Below, piece after piece: positions 7,734 to 16,331 of a DNA stretch of 52,295 bases. How positions within the stretch are numbered: position 1 is the first letter of the stretch; the number at the start of each line of letters is the position of its first letter. The DNA comes from CAVXFL01 sp963761015 (GTDB taxonomy: Bacteria; Pseudomonadota; Alphaproteobacteria; Acetobacterales; Acetobacteraceae): NCBI GenBank assembly GCA_963761015.1, contig CAVXFL010000003.1, forward strand, positions 1-52,295. The letters are read 5' to 3'. The translations under genes were made by a program, and so were the position numbers. Under the pieces are notes generated by a model. The model searched no databases and was not told the origin of the DNA. It saw only the letters and a program-made list of their open reading frames with translations.

Positions 7734-9584
7734 ATGACCGTGCCAAGGGCTACCGGGCTTCCGTTTGGCTGCCTTGCGAGCCGCCGCGGCCGACAGGCCG
7801 CCGCGCTGTCGGCCCTGATATTCGCGGCCTCGCTGACGCTACCGAACAGGATAGCCGCAGCGGAGGCCTATCAGCTCCAGCCGGGCGACAAAATCATCAT
7901 CACGGTGTTCGGCCAGCCGGACCTCTCCGGCGATTTCACCCTCGATGGCTCCGGCAACGTGCTGATGCCGCTGGCCGGCAGCATACCGGCCGCGGGTGAC
8001 ACGTTGAGCGCGCTGGAGGCGCAAATCCGCGCCCGGCTCGCGGACGGCTATTTGAAAGACCCGAAGGTCAGCATACGGATCAGTGAGCTTCGCCCGATTT
8101 TCGTGACCGGCGACGTGAAGGCGGCAGGAAGCTTTCCGTTCCGCTACGGGATGACCGTGCTCAGCGCGATCGCGCTGGCCGGCGGGCCGGGCATCAGCTC
8201 GCCGGAACGAGCCATGCTGCAAGGCGAGTTCCTGCAGGCCGAGCAGCGGCTGGAGGTGCTCGTCTCCTCGCGCCGGGCGCTGGTCGCCCGCCGGGTCCGA
8301 CTGAGCGCTGAACGCGACAATGCTTCCACACTTCGTTTTCCGGACGGGCTGATCGATGCGCGTGACCGGCACCTCACCCAGCTTCTGACCGACGAGCAGG
8401 AGGTGTTCGAGAGCCGCCGTCAGGCGCAGCGCACACGCATCGAGTTGTTGCGCCAGGAGGAGCCACGCCTGGCGGCGCAGCTCGAGGCGGTCGCGACCCA
8501 GCTCCGGCTCGAGCAGAAGCAGCACAACCTGCTTGTGCTTTACCAGACCGACCTGCTTCGCCTCGCCAAGGAAGGGCTGACCACGCGCAGCCGGCTGATC
8601 GAGATGCAGCGCGACCAGGTCTCGATCGAAGCCAATATCGCCCGGCTGCGCGCGCAAGCGGCGCAGGCGGTGCAGGAGAAGGGCAACGTCCAACGGCGGA
8701 TCGAGGAGGCGCAAGCCGCCTACCGGCGTCAGGTCGTCGGCGAGTTGCAGGAAGTCAATTCGAGACTGATGGAGACCGCGGCCAATCTGCGCGCCGCGCA
8801 CGACAGCCTGGAATTGCTTCAGGCACGCGGCGCGATCATCCAGACGGCCACCCGCCAAGGCCGTCGCATATCCATCCTGCGCAGCGGCAAGAACGGCTTG
8901 CAGGTGATCCCGGCCGACGAAACCACGCCGCTGCGCCCGGGCGACATCGTGCGCGTCGGCGGCGGCGCGGACGAATCGCCAGATACCGCGACCGCAGCGT
9001 TCAAGCCTCGCGATAGCGATACAGATTTTCTGCCCCGACTGCCCCGAGCACACACCGAGACCGCGCCGGCGACCCGCTACATTTCCAGCGTGCAAGAGCA
9101 ACGAGCCGACGATCCCCGCCCGCCCGTCGCTGCGGTTTCGACCTCGGCAGCAGCCGCCCATTCGGCCGAGGCGAATACGCCGAGCGTTCCCATCGCAGCC
9201 AAAACCACTGATTCGGTAAGGTTGGGCGACCCATCGGCGAACGGGCCCATTCGGACGTCCGTGGAAGCGAAGCGCCCGGTTGGGCCCGCTCCGCAAACCG
9301 GGCAGCCTGACCTGTCAATTCACTTCCGGGCGCGCTCGCCATCTGCGGAGCAGAAGACGAAGCGGCTGGAAAAGCAACTCGGCGCCCGATTCAACCACAC
9401 GGAAACGCATCGCGAAAGCTCGGTGCCCGCGCGCGCCTTGATCCGCTATTATCGGGCGGCCGACCATTCCAAGGCACGGGTCGTAGCCAATGCCCTGAGT
9501 GCAATGGGATACTCCTGGAGCGTCCAGTTACTCAGGCCGGCAATCGCGCGGCGGGTTGTCGATGTCTGGATCCCCGACCGATAA
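7734..9584 (+). CDS. Polysaccharide export protein, Wza-like, with long C-terminal extension
   Basis: Periplasmic/outer-membrane exporter component for exopolysaccharide. ATG 7734 is preceded by GAGAGGA and opens a signal peptide (core LSALIFAASLTLP, cut near IAAA). A Poly_export domain follows (YQLQPGDKIIITVFGQPDLSG, then GNVLMPLAGSIPAAGDT), then an SLBB domain (FVTGDVKAAGSFPFRYGMTVL, ALAGGPG). About 200 residues are predominantly charged coiled coil (QRRIEEAQAAYRRQ), then a second SLBB-like strand (LRPGDIVRVGGG). The Pro/Ser/Ala-rich tail ends in a compact segment (LIRYYRAADHSKARVVANAL) resembling SPOR/LytR_C-like peptidoglycan-binding domains. At 616 residues it is far longer than plain Wza-type exporters, which are about 200-380. 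No polymerase or glycosyltransferase is nearby. Confidence 0.85.
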   Translation: MTVPRATGLPFGCLASRRGRQAAALSALIFAASLTLPNRIAAAEAYQLQPGDKIIITVFGQPDLSGDFTLDGSGNVLMPLAGSIPAAGDTLSALEAQIRARLADGYLKDPKVSIRISELRPIFVTGDVKAAGSFPFRYGMTVLSAIALAGGPGISSPERAMLQGEFLQAEQRLEVLVSSRRALVARRVRLSAERDNASTLRFPDGLIDARDRHLTQLLTDEQEVFESRRQAQRTRIELLRQEEPRLAAQLEAVATQLRLEQKQHNLLVLYQTDLLRLAKEGLTTRSRLIEMQRDQVSIEANIARLRAQAAQAVQEKGNVQRRIEEAQAAYRRQVVGELQEVNSRLMETAANLRAAHDSLELLQARGAIIQTATRQGRRISILRSGKNGLQVIPADETTPLRPGDIVRVGGGADESPDTATAAFKPRDSDTDFLPRLPRAHTETAPATRYISSVQEQRADDPRPPVAAVSTSAAAAHSAEANTPSVPIAAKTTDSVRLGDPSANGPIRTSVEAKRPVGPAPQTGQPDLSIHFRARSPSAEQKTKRLEKQLGARFNHTETHRESSVPARALIRYYRAADHSKARVVANALSAMGYSWSVQLLRPAIARRVVDVWIPDR

Positions 9585-9721
9585 GCTCGCGTGACAGCCG
9601 AATTCGTGTGGCCAGGCCGCTTTTGGGCCGCGGCTCGGCCCGCCGTGATTTGCGCGCGGAGTGATCTGTTGGGTTGCGGCATGCGGCGGCACAACCGCAC
9701 CGGCATGGCGGATTTGGCCGC

Positions 9722-10306
9722 GTGACGCTTGCCCATTTCGTGTCCGATCTCGCGGATCAGGCGCTGATCCTGCCGCTCACGGCGGTTGTCGCGGGCGTGC
9801 TGCTGCTCGGTGGCCGCTCGCGGCTCGCGCTCGCCTGGCTCGGTGTGGTGGGCAGCGTGTTCGCCGCGATGCTGCTGATGAAGCTCAGCTTGAGCATCTG
9901 CGAACCGCTCATACCGCGCGCCCTGCACAGCCCGAGCGGGCATACCGCGGCTGCCGCCGTGGTCTATGGCGGCCTGCTGCGGATCTCCGCCGAGCCCACC
10001 GCGCAGCGCGATTCCCTCGCCTTGTTGCTGGGCCTCGCCATCACGATTGCCGTCGGCACCTCGCGTGTTTGGCTCGGCGCACACACCGCGCTCGAGGTGG
10101 TGCTCGGCGGGGCAATCGGTTTCGCCGGGGTGCTGTTGTTCGCGCGCACCGCGAGAGCGTCGCTGGGGGCGGGCACGGTATCGCTGCTGCTCGCCGGGAT
10201 GGCGATCGTCGCCCTGGCAACGCACGGCGCCCACCTTCCCGCCGAACGCTGGATCGGCGCGATAGCGCATCTCCTTCGCGCCAAATTCTCGATTTGTACC
10301 GGCTAG
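9722..10306 (+). CDS. PAP2-family membrane phosphatase
   Basis: Integral membrane phosphatase of the PAP2 (type 2 phosphatidic acid phosphatase) superfamily, which typically acts on lipid phosphates such as undecaprenyl pyrophosphate or phosphatidic acid. Motifs: PSGHTAAAAVVYG (motif 2) and SRVWLGAHTALEVVLGG (motif 3, catalytic His), between hydrophobic helices. Motif 1 is degenerate (LLMKLSLSICEPLIPR). The start is uncertain: GTG 9722 gives 194 residues, while the in-frame TTG 9674 adds 16 polar residues. It sits between the export protein and the beta-helix protein, consistent with recycling a lipid carrier for polysaccharide synthesis, but that role is inferred. Confidence 0.8.
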   Translation: MTLAHFVSDLADQALILPLTAVVAGVLLLGGRSRLALAWLGVVGSVFAAMLLMKLSLSICEPLIPRALHSPSGHTAAAAVVYGGLLRISAEPTAQRDSLALLLGLAITIAVGTSRVWLGAHTALEVVLGGAIGFAGVLLFARTARASLGAGTVSLLLAGMAIVALATHGAHLPAERWIGAIAHLLRAKFSICTG

Positions 10307-10321
10307 CATAGGAAGTCGCCG

Positions 10322-11839
10322 ATGGAGTACGCACCGCATCGTGACACGTGCCGAACCCGCGTGTGCGCGGTCGTGATCGCGGCCACACTGGTCTCGGGCG
10401 CTGCCGCTGCCCTGGGCGCGAACGGCGATTGCTTTCCGCCTGGCTTCGCTCCGCTCGCCACGGTTGGTCCCGAGCGGCATGTGACCGCGCCGGCGGCCGC
10501 CGTCCTTGTGAACCCGGGCGCCGATCTGCAGAACGTTGTCGATGCAGAGCCGCCGGGGACGACGTTCTATCTTGCCGCCGGCGTTTACCGGGCACAGCAG
10601 GTAAGGCCGCGCGGTGGCGATACCTTCATCGGGGCTTACGGTGCAACGCTGAACGGCTCGGTCCTGGTTAGCGGATTTGCCAGGGCCGGCGAGCAATATG
10701 TCGCGACGCAATCAGTGGCTCCGGGCTTCGAGGTCAATGGTGTCTGCCAGCCGGAATTTCCGCGATGCAAATATCCCCACACGGCATTTCTCGACGGCCA
10801 ACCGCTGATCGCCGTGGCAAGCCTCGGCTTGCTCCGAAATAACCGGCAATTCTATTACGATTACGCAACCATAAGGCTTTTCCTTCACGACGATCCGGCA
10901 GGAAAGACCGTGGAGTTGGCGTATTCGCCGTTTGCCTTCGGCGGACGCGCGCCGGACGTGTCCATCAGAAATCTGATAGTCGAGAAATACGCGTCCGCCG
11001 ACCAGCAGGGCGCGATCGGCAACCACGGCGAGGGGGCCGGCTGGCTGATCTCGCACAACGAGGTGGGCTGGAATCATGGCTACGGCGTGGCGCAGGGTTC
11101 GACGAGCAAGGCGCTCGCCAACTACATTCATCACAATGGAGAAATGGGAATCGGCGGCGGCAGCGGCAACCGCGGTTCGCTCGTGCAGGGTAACGAAATC
11201 GCGTTCAACGCCTGGAACGGCACCAACTGCAGTTGGGAATGCGGCGGCGGCAAGTGGGGCAACGTGACCGCGTTGTCGGTGATTGGAAACTATGTGCACG
11301 ATAATCAGGGTGACGGTCTATGGACCGACGAGGCAAGCAGCAAAATCACTTATCGGAAAAATCTGATCGCGAACAATGCGCGTGCCGGCATCTCGCACGA
11401 AATCAGCTTCGATTGCCTGATAGCGGGGAATTTCTTTATCGGAAACGGCAAGACCACCTATCGCTGGGGATGGAGTGCAGAGATTCAGGTGCAGAATTCA
11501 AGCAATACAGAGGTTGCGCATAATACGATCGTTCTCGATCCGGTGCTCGGCGGCATCGGCATCGCCGTGATTCAGCAGAATCGCGGCCCGCGATATGTGC
11601 CCAGAAACGATTACGTGCATCACAACAGAATCCAAATGGCCGGCGACAAGGGTATTGCCGCCGGATGGTTCGCGGATTTCGACCCGACCGGATTTGGCAG
11701 GGATCGGGCGCGGTTCGACTTCAATACCTATGTCGTTGGCGGAACCGCTGCGCGATCGGCGTGGATGAACAACGAGTTGACGAGCTTCGTCGGATGGCAA
11801 TCCGCGGGCCACGATCCGCATGGCGCGTTGCTACGATGA
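10322..11839 (+). CDS. Secreted right-handed parallel beta-helix protein
   Basis: 505 residues from ATG 10322, sixteen bases after the PAP2 gene. An N-terminal signal peptide is visible (VCAVVIAATLVSGAAAALGA). The body has the repeating Asn/His/Gly-rich coil pattern of parallel beta-helix carbohydrate-active proteins: GEGAGWLISHNEVGWNHGYG, LANYIHHNGEMGIGGGSGN, VIGNYVHDNQGDGLWTDE, LIANNARAGISHEI. Such proteins are often lyases, epimerases or glycosidases acting on polysaccharides. No family-specific catalytic motif was recognised. With its neighbours it suggests a periplasmic or surface polysaccharide-modifying role. Confidence 0.8.
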   Translation: MEYAPHRDTCRTRVCAVVIAATLVSGAAAALGANGDCFPPGFAPLATVGPERHVTAPAAAVLVNPGADLQNVVDAEPPGTTFYLAAGVYRAQQVRPRGGDTFIGAYGATLNGSVLVSGFARAGEQYVATQSVAPGFEVNGVCQPEFPRCKYPHTAFLDGQPLIAVASLGLLRNNRQFYYDYATIRLFLHDDPAGKTVELAYSPFAFGGRAPDVSIRNLIVEKYASADQQGAIGNHGEGAGWLISHNEVGWNHGYGVAQGSTSKALANYIHHNGEMGIGGGSGNRGSLVQGNEIAFNAWNGTNCSWECGGGKWGNVTALSVIGNYVHDNQGDGLWTDEASSKITYRKNLIANNARAGISHEISFDCLIAGNFFIGNGKTTYRWGWSAEIQVQNSSNTEVAHNTIVLDPVLGGIGIAVIQQNRGPRYVPRNDYVHHNRIQMAGDKGIAAGWFADFDPTGFGRDRARFDFNTYVVGGTAARSAWMNNELTSFVGWQSAGHDPHGALLR

Positions 11840-11899
11840 CTTACGGTGGGCGGCTCGTGGCCGGTATGGCATCCCCATCCGGGTGTATTGGAGGCCGTT

Positions 11900-11971
11900 C
11901 TACGCTAGCGCGTAGGCGGCAAGACAAAGCGGCAGGAACAGAAACAGGAATTGCAGCGAGCTGAAGACCAA
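11900..11971 (-). pseudogene. MBOAT acyltransferase N-terminal scrap
   Basis: Twenty-three codons on the minus strand (TTG 11971 to TAG 11900) read LVFSSLQFLFLFLPLCLAAY, very like the first membrane helix of MBOAT (AlgI-type) polysaccharide O-acetyltransferases, which usually begin MVFSS...FLFLFLP. The frame stops at once and no further MBOAT sequence follows. If correct, it is a leftover of an O-acetylation gene belonging to the polysaccharide locus. The match is short. Confidence 0.4.
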
Positions 11972-12110
11972 GCGGCGGAATCCCCCGACGGATCGGCGCT
12001 TGGGGTAACGGAACGTGTCCGCTCCGCCAAGCCCTCGACGATCGGCCCCCCGAGCGCCGATATCGCCATCGCGGCAACCCCAGGACAGAAGCACCAAATC
12101 GCGACCGCGC

Positions 12111-13454
12111 ATGAGCAGCAAATTGCCCTCGCTGGACGCCATTCTGCGTTCGCACGAAGCCGAGCTTCTGCTGGCCCGATTCGGCCGGGCGGCGACCGTC
12201 GCGGCACTGCGCGCCGAACTGGCGCGCCTGCGCGACGCGCGCCAGTTCGGCGCCAGCGCGACCGCCGTGCTCGATTCGGCCGCCGATCTTCTGGCCCGCC
12301 GGTTCGCGCCGTCGCAGCTTCCGGTGTTCAATCTAACCGGAACGGTGCTGCACACCAATCTGGGCCGCGCGCGCCTGCCGCCCGAGGCGGCCAGGGCCGC
12401 CGCCGAGGCGCTCGCCGAAGCGACCAACCTGGAGTTCGATCTCGCCAGCGGCCACCGCGGCGAGCGGGACGATCACGTTCGCGGCCTGTTGCGCGACCTG
12501 ACCGGCGCCGAGGACGCGACGGTCGTGAACAACAACGCCGCCGCCGTGGTCCTGATGCTGAACACGCTGGCGAACGGCCGCGGGGTGCTGCTCTCGCGCG
12601 GCGAACTGATCGAGATCGGCGGCTCGTTCCGCATGCCGGAAATCATGGCGCGCGCCGGCGCGGCGCTGGTGGAGGTCGGCACCACCAACCGGACGCATGC
12701 GCGCGACTACCGCGAGGCGATCGGCCCCGCGACGGCGCTGCTCATGCGCGTCCACCCCTCGAACTACGCGATCAGCGGGTTCACCGGCGCGGTCGCCATG
12801 CCGGAACTGGCGCGGATCGCGCGCGAGGCCAGGCTGGTCGCGATCGAGGATCTCGGCAGCGGCAGCCTGGTCGATCTCGCGGCCTTCGGGCTCCCGCATG
12901 AGCGCACGCCGCGCGCGGCGCTGCGCGACGGCGCCGACCTCGTTTCGTTCTCCGGCGACAAGCTGCTGGGCGGCCCGCAGGCCGGCGTGATCGTCGGGCG
13001 CGCCGATCTCGTTCGCCGCCTGAACGCCAACCCGCTCAAGCGCGCCCTACGGCTGGACAAGGCCCGGCTGGCCGCGCTGGAAGCTGTACTGCGGCTCTAT
13101 CTCGCCCCGGAGTTCCTGGCCGAGCGGCTGCCCGCGCTGCGCCTGCTCGCCCGCGCCGAGGCCGACATCCGCGCCACCGCCGAACGGCTCCGCCCCGCGC
13201 TGGCGGCCAGCTTTCCCGAGTGGGACGCCGAGGTGTCGGCGTGCCGCAGCCAGATCGGCTCCGGCGCCCTCCCGGTCGACCTCTTGCCGTCCTGGGCGGT
13301 CGCGTTCGCCGGGGCCGGGCTGGACCGGCTGGCGGCGCGGCTGCGCGCGCTGCCGCGCCCGGTGATCGGCCGCATCAACCGCGCGCGGCTGTGGCTCGAC
13401 TGCCGCTGCCTGGAGCCGGGCGACGAGCCGGGCTTTCTCGCGCAACTGCCATGA
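12111..13454 (+). CDS. selA: L-seryl-tRNA(Sec) selenium transferase
   Basis: PLP-dependent enzyme that converts Ser-tRNA(Sec) to Sec-tRNA(Sec) with selenophosphate. ATG 12111 (MSSKLPSLDAIL) is the start that gives the usual length, 447 residues. Landmarks: the N-terminal tRNA-binding domain (LRSHEAELLLARFGR), FNLTGTVLHTNLGRARLP, VVNNNAAAVVLML, the PLP region EDLGSGSLVDL and the Schiff-base Lys284 in FSGDKLLGGPQAG. The tRNA-Sec gene lies 50 bases downstream in the same direction, which fixes the assignment. selB, selD and a selenoprotein gene are not in this window. Confidence 0.95.
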   Translation: MSSKLPSLDAILRSHEAELLLARFGRAATVAALRAELARLRDARQFGASATAVLDSAADLLARRFAPSQLPVFNLTGTVLHTNLGRARLPPEAARAAAEALAEATNLEFDLASGHRGERDDHVRGLLRDLTGAEDATVVNNNAAAVVLMLNTLANGRGVLLSRGELIEIGGSFRMPEIMARAGAALVEVGTTNRTHARDYREAIGPATALLMRVHPSNYAISGFTGAVAMPELARIAREARLVAIEDLGSGSLVDLAAFGLPHERTPRAALRDGADLVSFSGDKLLGGPQAGVIVGRADLVRRLNANPLKRALRLDKARLAALEAVLRLYLAPEFLAERLPALRLLARAEADIRATAERLRPALAASFPEWDAEVSACRSQIGSGALPVDLLPSWAVAFAGAGLDRLAARLRALPRPVIGRINRARLWLDCRCLEPGDEPGFLAQLP

Positions 13455-13504
13455 CCGGCGCGCGCGGCTTGGGCCCGGGCGCCCTCGGCTGATAAGGAGA
13501 GGAT

Positions 13505-13597
13505 GGAAGAGAAGCGGTCCCGGTGGGCCGGCCGGCCTTCAAAGCCGGTTGGGGCTGCCACGCGGCCCCGGGTAGGTTCGACTCCTGCTCTCTTCCG
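13505..13597 (+). tRNA. selC: tRNA-Sec (anticodon TCA)
   Basis: The 93-base gene folds as a selenocysteine tRNA. It has an 8-bp acceptor stem GGAAGAGA / TCTCTTCC, a long D arm, the anticodon arm GCCGGCCTTCAAAGCCGGT with TCA in the loop, a long variable arm (GGGGCTGCC...GCGGCCCC) and the T loop GGTTCGACTCC. Discriminator G at 13597 is followed by CCG, so the CCA end must be added. It closely resembles E. coli selC, including TTGGGGC after the anticodon arm. Its position directly after selA supports a working Sec-insertion pathway. Confidence 0.95.
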
Positions 13598-13912
13598 CCG
13601 AAATGAGGGTCACGTTTGCGTCAGCGCGATGCGCAATTGCCACGCCGTCCGGGAATGAACGCCGCCGCACGCGCGGTTTGCTTGCCAATCGACGATTATT
13701 CTGCCAGCGTTTTTTCCGATTTCGTTGCGGCCTCGAAGAGGTTGCCGGCCCGTTTTCGCAATTGTGGCCGGCCTGCAACAGAGGGGGCAAAAGCACCACA
13801 GACGGCCTTCCGTAACGTGAGCAGAATGCTAGGTTGCGTCGTCGGAGAGGCACGATAGCGCAGCGACCCCGGCTTAGGTCGGCTGGCCGGCGCAGGAAGA
13901 GGAGAACACAGC
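13598..13912. other. Intergenic region upstream of the OmpA-type gene
   Basis: About 315 bases without a convincing gene. Short frames on both strands lack binding sites and motifs. It must hold the promoter of the outer membrane protein gene. The end has a clear ribosome binding site (AGGAAGAGGAG) ahead of ATG 13913. No promoter could be called with confidence. Confidence 0.5.
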
Positions 13913-15007
13913 ATGAGGCTTCGGAGTGCGCTACTAACGGCGGCCGTGGTGGGGTTGCCAGCGGTCGCGAAAGCTCAGCCGGTTGCCGGTCCGTATGTCA
14001 GCCTCGGCGCTGGCGTGAATTTCCTGCAGAACGAATTGGTCAAGCCCAACCGGGTGCTGCAGTCGCCGAAGCTGTCGGCGCACTTCATCGAGCCGGGGCT
14101 CGGCTCGGAGGCCAGCGTCGGTTGGGGGCTCGGCAACGGTCTGCGCCTGGAGGTCGAGGGCTTCTACAACTACAACCACCTGCACAAGCTGCAGGGCACG
14201 CCGTTCCCGACCATGGCGGGCGGCGAGAACCAGCAGTACGGCGCCATGGTCAATGCGCTGTACGACTTCGACATCGGCATGCCGTTCGTGTTCCCGTATG
14301 TCGGCGTCGGCGTCGGCTATCAGTGGACCAACTGGCACAACGTGCATGCCTTCGGCACGAACTTCCCAGCCTCGCTCAGCGCCGAGGGCACGGCCGGGAC
14401 CTTCGCCTACCAGGGCATCGCCGGTCTCTCCTTCCCGGTTCCCGCCCTGCCGGGCCTGTCGCTCACCGCCGAATACCGCCTGATCGGCACGCCCGACTCG
14501 AATATGCCGATCAACGCGGTCGTGAGGACGCGCTTCCCCACGACGGTGACCCGCGGCCAGCTCAGCATGCACAACGAGTTCGAGCATCAGGCGCTGTTCG
14601 GGATCCGCTACGCGTTCGGCGTGGCGCCGCCGCCGCCGCCGCCGCCGCCCCCGGTTGTCACCCCCGCCCCGGCCCCGGCTCGGACGTACTTGGTGTTCTT
14701 CGACTGGGATCGCGCCGACCTGACCGCGCGGGCGCGCCAGATCGTCCGCGAGGCCGCCGAGGCGTCGCGTCACGTGGCGTATACGCGCATCGAGGTGAAC
14801 GGCTACACCGACCGCTCCGGCACGGTGCAGTACAACCTGCGCCTGTCGATCCGGCGCGCGCGTAACGTCGAGGCCGAACTGATCCGCGACGGCGTGCCGC
14901 GGCGCGCGATCGACATTCACGGCTACGGCGAATCGCACCCGCTGGTCCCGACCGCCGACGGCGTGCGCGAGCCGCAGAATCGTCGGGTCGAAATCATCCT
15001 GCGCTGA
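13913..15007 (+). CDS. OmpA-family outer membrane protein (beta-barrel plus peptidoglycan-binding domain)
   Basis: 364 residues from ATG 13913, with AGGAAGAGGAG upstream and a signal peptide cut near VAKAQP. Residues 25 to about 240 form an eight-strand OmpA-like barrel with alternating hydrophobic/aromatic strands (YVSLGAGVNFLQN, GLRLEVEGFYNYN, FVFPYVGVGVGYQW, LTAEYRLIGT, HQALFGIRYAFGV). A run of nine prolines links it to the OmpA C-terminal domain (YLVFFDWDRADLT, then IEVNGYTDRSG, LSIRRARNVEAEL, and PQNRRVEIIL), which binds peptidoglycan in the periplasm. The gene ends at a strong terminator, so it is a single-gene unit. Likely role: tethering outer membrane to cell wall. Confidence 0.92.
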   Translation: MRLRSALLTAAVVGLPAVAKAQPVAGPYVSLGAGVNFLQNELVKPNRVLQSPKLSAHFIEPGLGSEASVGWGLGNGLRLEVEGFYNYNHLHKLQGTPFPTMAGGENQQYGAMVNALYDFDIGMPFVFPYVGVGVGYQWTNWHNVHAFGTNFPASLSAEGTAGTFAYQGIAGLSFPVPALPGLSLTAEYRLIGTPDSNMPINAVVRTRFPTTVTRGQLSMHNEFEHQALFGIRYAFGVAPPPPPPPPPVVTPAPAPARTYLVFFDWDRADLTARARQIVREAAEASRHVAYTRIEVNGYTDRSGTVQYNLRLSIRRARNVEAELIRDGVPRRAIDIHGYGESHPLVPTADGVREPQNRRVEIILR

Positions 15008-15030
15008 TACCGACGACCATCCTCGCTTGA

Positions 15031-15064
15031 ACGGGGCGCTCCACGGAGCGCCCCGTTTGTTTTT
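15031..15064 (+). terminator. Rho-independent terminator after the OmpA-type gene
   Basis: A perfect 12-bp stem, ACGGGGCGCTCC (15031-15042) with GGAGCGCCCCGT (15045-15056), has a two-base loop and is followed by TTGTTTTT. It begins 23 bases after the stop of the outer membrane protein gene. It also separates that gene from the convergent ROK kinase gene on the minus strand. Confidence 0.9.
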
Positions 15065-15094
15065 GGCGGCCGCTTCGGGTTCGCAATCGCGTCC

Positions 15095-16012
15095 TCAGGA
15101 GCCGCCGGCGCCGGACGCATCCGGCCACAGCCAAGCCGCGCCGCGCACGCCGGACGAATCGCCATGCGCGTTGCGAAGCACCGGCGTGGTGAACACGTCG
15201 CTGAACGCATAGCGCCCAATGCGCGGGGGAACCTCGGCGTAGAGCTGTTCCAAGTTCGACAGGCCGCCGCCGAGCACGATCGCGTCCGGGTCGAGAATGT
15301 TCGCCATATGCGCCAACGCCCGCGCCATCCGATCGACATAGCGCTGCAGCGCCGCCGTGGCGCGCGACTCCCCTGCCCGCGCCCGCCCCGGGATCGCGCG
15401 CGCGTCGAACGCGCCCGCCCCGTCGCAATCGGCGGCGAGGCCCGGGCCCGACAGGAAGGTTTCGATGCAGCCGCGCTTGCCGCACCAGCAGGCCGGCCCG
15501 GGCAGTTCCTCGGGCTCCGGCCAGGGCAGCGGATTGTGCCCCCACTCGCCGGCAATCCGGTGCCGGCCCTCCACCACGCGCCCGTCAACCACCACGCCGC
15601 CGCCGCACCCGCTGCCGATAATCACGCCGAACACCACGCGCGCGCCCGCGCCGGCCCCGTCCACCGCCTCGCTCAGCGCGAAACAGTTGGCGTCGTTGGC
15701 GACCCGCACCGCGCGCCCGAGCGCCGTGTTCAGGTCGCGGTCGAGCGGATGCCCGTTCAAAACCACCGAGTTGGCGTTCTTCACCAGCCCCGTGGCCAGG
15801 CTGATCACGCCCGGAATGCCGACGCCGACGGTGCCCGAACGCCCGAGTTCGCGCTCCGCCGCCGCGACCAGGCCGGTGATGGCGGCAACGATCGCCTCGT
15901 AACCGTCGGGGGTCGGGATGCGCCGGCGGACCAGTTCCGCGCCGCCCGGATCGAGCGCGACGATCTCGATCTTCGTCCGGCCGAGGTCGATGCCGATGCG
16001 CAAACCCGCCAT
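15095..16012 (-). CDS. ROK-family sugar kinase (fructokinase/Mak-like)
   Basis: 305-residue ATP-dependent sugar kinase. It starts at ATG 16012 with the phosphate-1 motif GIDLGRTKIE. It has VGVGIPGVIS, the sugar-binding VRVANDANCFALSEA with catalytic Asp, VVFGVIIGSGCGGGVV, and the zinc-binding ROK signature GHNPLPW...CWCGKRGCIETFLSGPG. The last is closest to E. coli Mak fructokinase among the ROK families I know. The adenosine-binding region is VLGGGLSNLEQLY. It is alone on its strand, convergent with the OmpA-type gene and divergent from the TusA-like gene. Fructose as substrate is inferred from the Mak-like motif; glucose or N-acetylhexosamine remain possible. Confidence 0.85.
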   Translation of the reverse strand: MAGLRIGIDLGRTKIEIVALDPGGAELVRRRIPTPDGYEAIVAAITGLVAAAERELGRSGTVGVGIPGVISLATGLVKNANSVVLNGHPLDRDLNTALGRAVRVANDANCFALSEAVDGAGAGARVVFGVIIGSGCGGGVVVDGRVVEGRHRIAGEWGHNPLPWPEPEELPGPACWCGKRGCIETFLSGPGLAADCDGAGAFDARAIPGRARAGESRATAALQRYVDRMARALAHMANILDPDAIVLGGGLSNLEQLYAEVPPRIGRYAFSDVFTTPVLRNAHGDSSGVRGAAWLWPDASGAGGS

Positions 16013-16079
16013 GCTCCAGCGCCCCTATCCGGCCGCGCCCGGCTTGCTCAAGCCGTCGCTCCGGCCCCAGGATGCCGTG

Positions 16080-16331
16080 ATGAGCGAGAAGCAGCTCGAC
16101 GTGAAGGGCATGAATTGCCCGCTACCGGTGCTGCGCGCCAACCGCGTGCTGCGCGGCATGGCGCCGGGCGAGCGGCTGCGCGTGCTCGCCACGGACCGTG
16201 CCGCGGTCGCCGACTTCCAGGCCTTCTGCCGCGAGACCGGACACGCGCTGCTCGCCTGGAGCGAGGAATCCGGCGTATTCAGCTTCCTGATCCGCCGCCG
16301 CGCGGACGCCGAGGCCGAGCCGGAGGGCTGA
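16080..16331 (+). CDS. TusA/SirA-family sulfur-carrier protein
   Basis: 83-residue protein of the TusA family, which relays sulfur (thiouridine, molybdenum cofactor or sulfur oxidation) or, in paralogues, serves unknown redox roles. The key motif is DVKGMNCPLPVLRANRVL, with the sulfur-carrying Cys in CPLP, followed by the LRVLATDRAAVADFQAFCRE strand-helix unit. Start ATG 16080 gives the standard length; a longer frame upstream overlaps the divergent kinase gene. Its TGA overlaps the next start (TGATG at 16329-16333), so it is translationally coupled to the deacetylase-like gene. Confidence 0.88.
   Translation: MSEKQLDVKGMNCPLPVLRANRVLRGMAPGERLRVLATDRAAVADFQAFCRETGHALLAWSEESGVFSFLIRRRADAEAEPEG

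Noticed and set aside
15164..16330. Plus-strand extension upstream of the HDAC-like gene (699-residue frame)
   Set aside because: Antisense to the ROK kinase with its complete motifs. HDAC similarity begins at ATG 16331.
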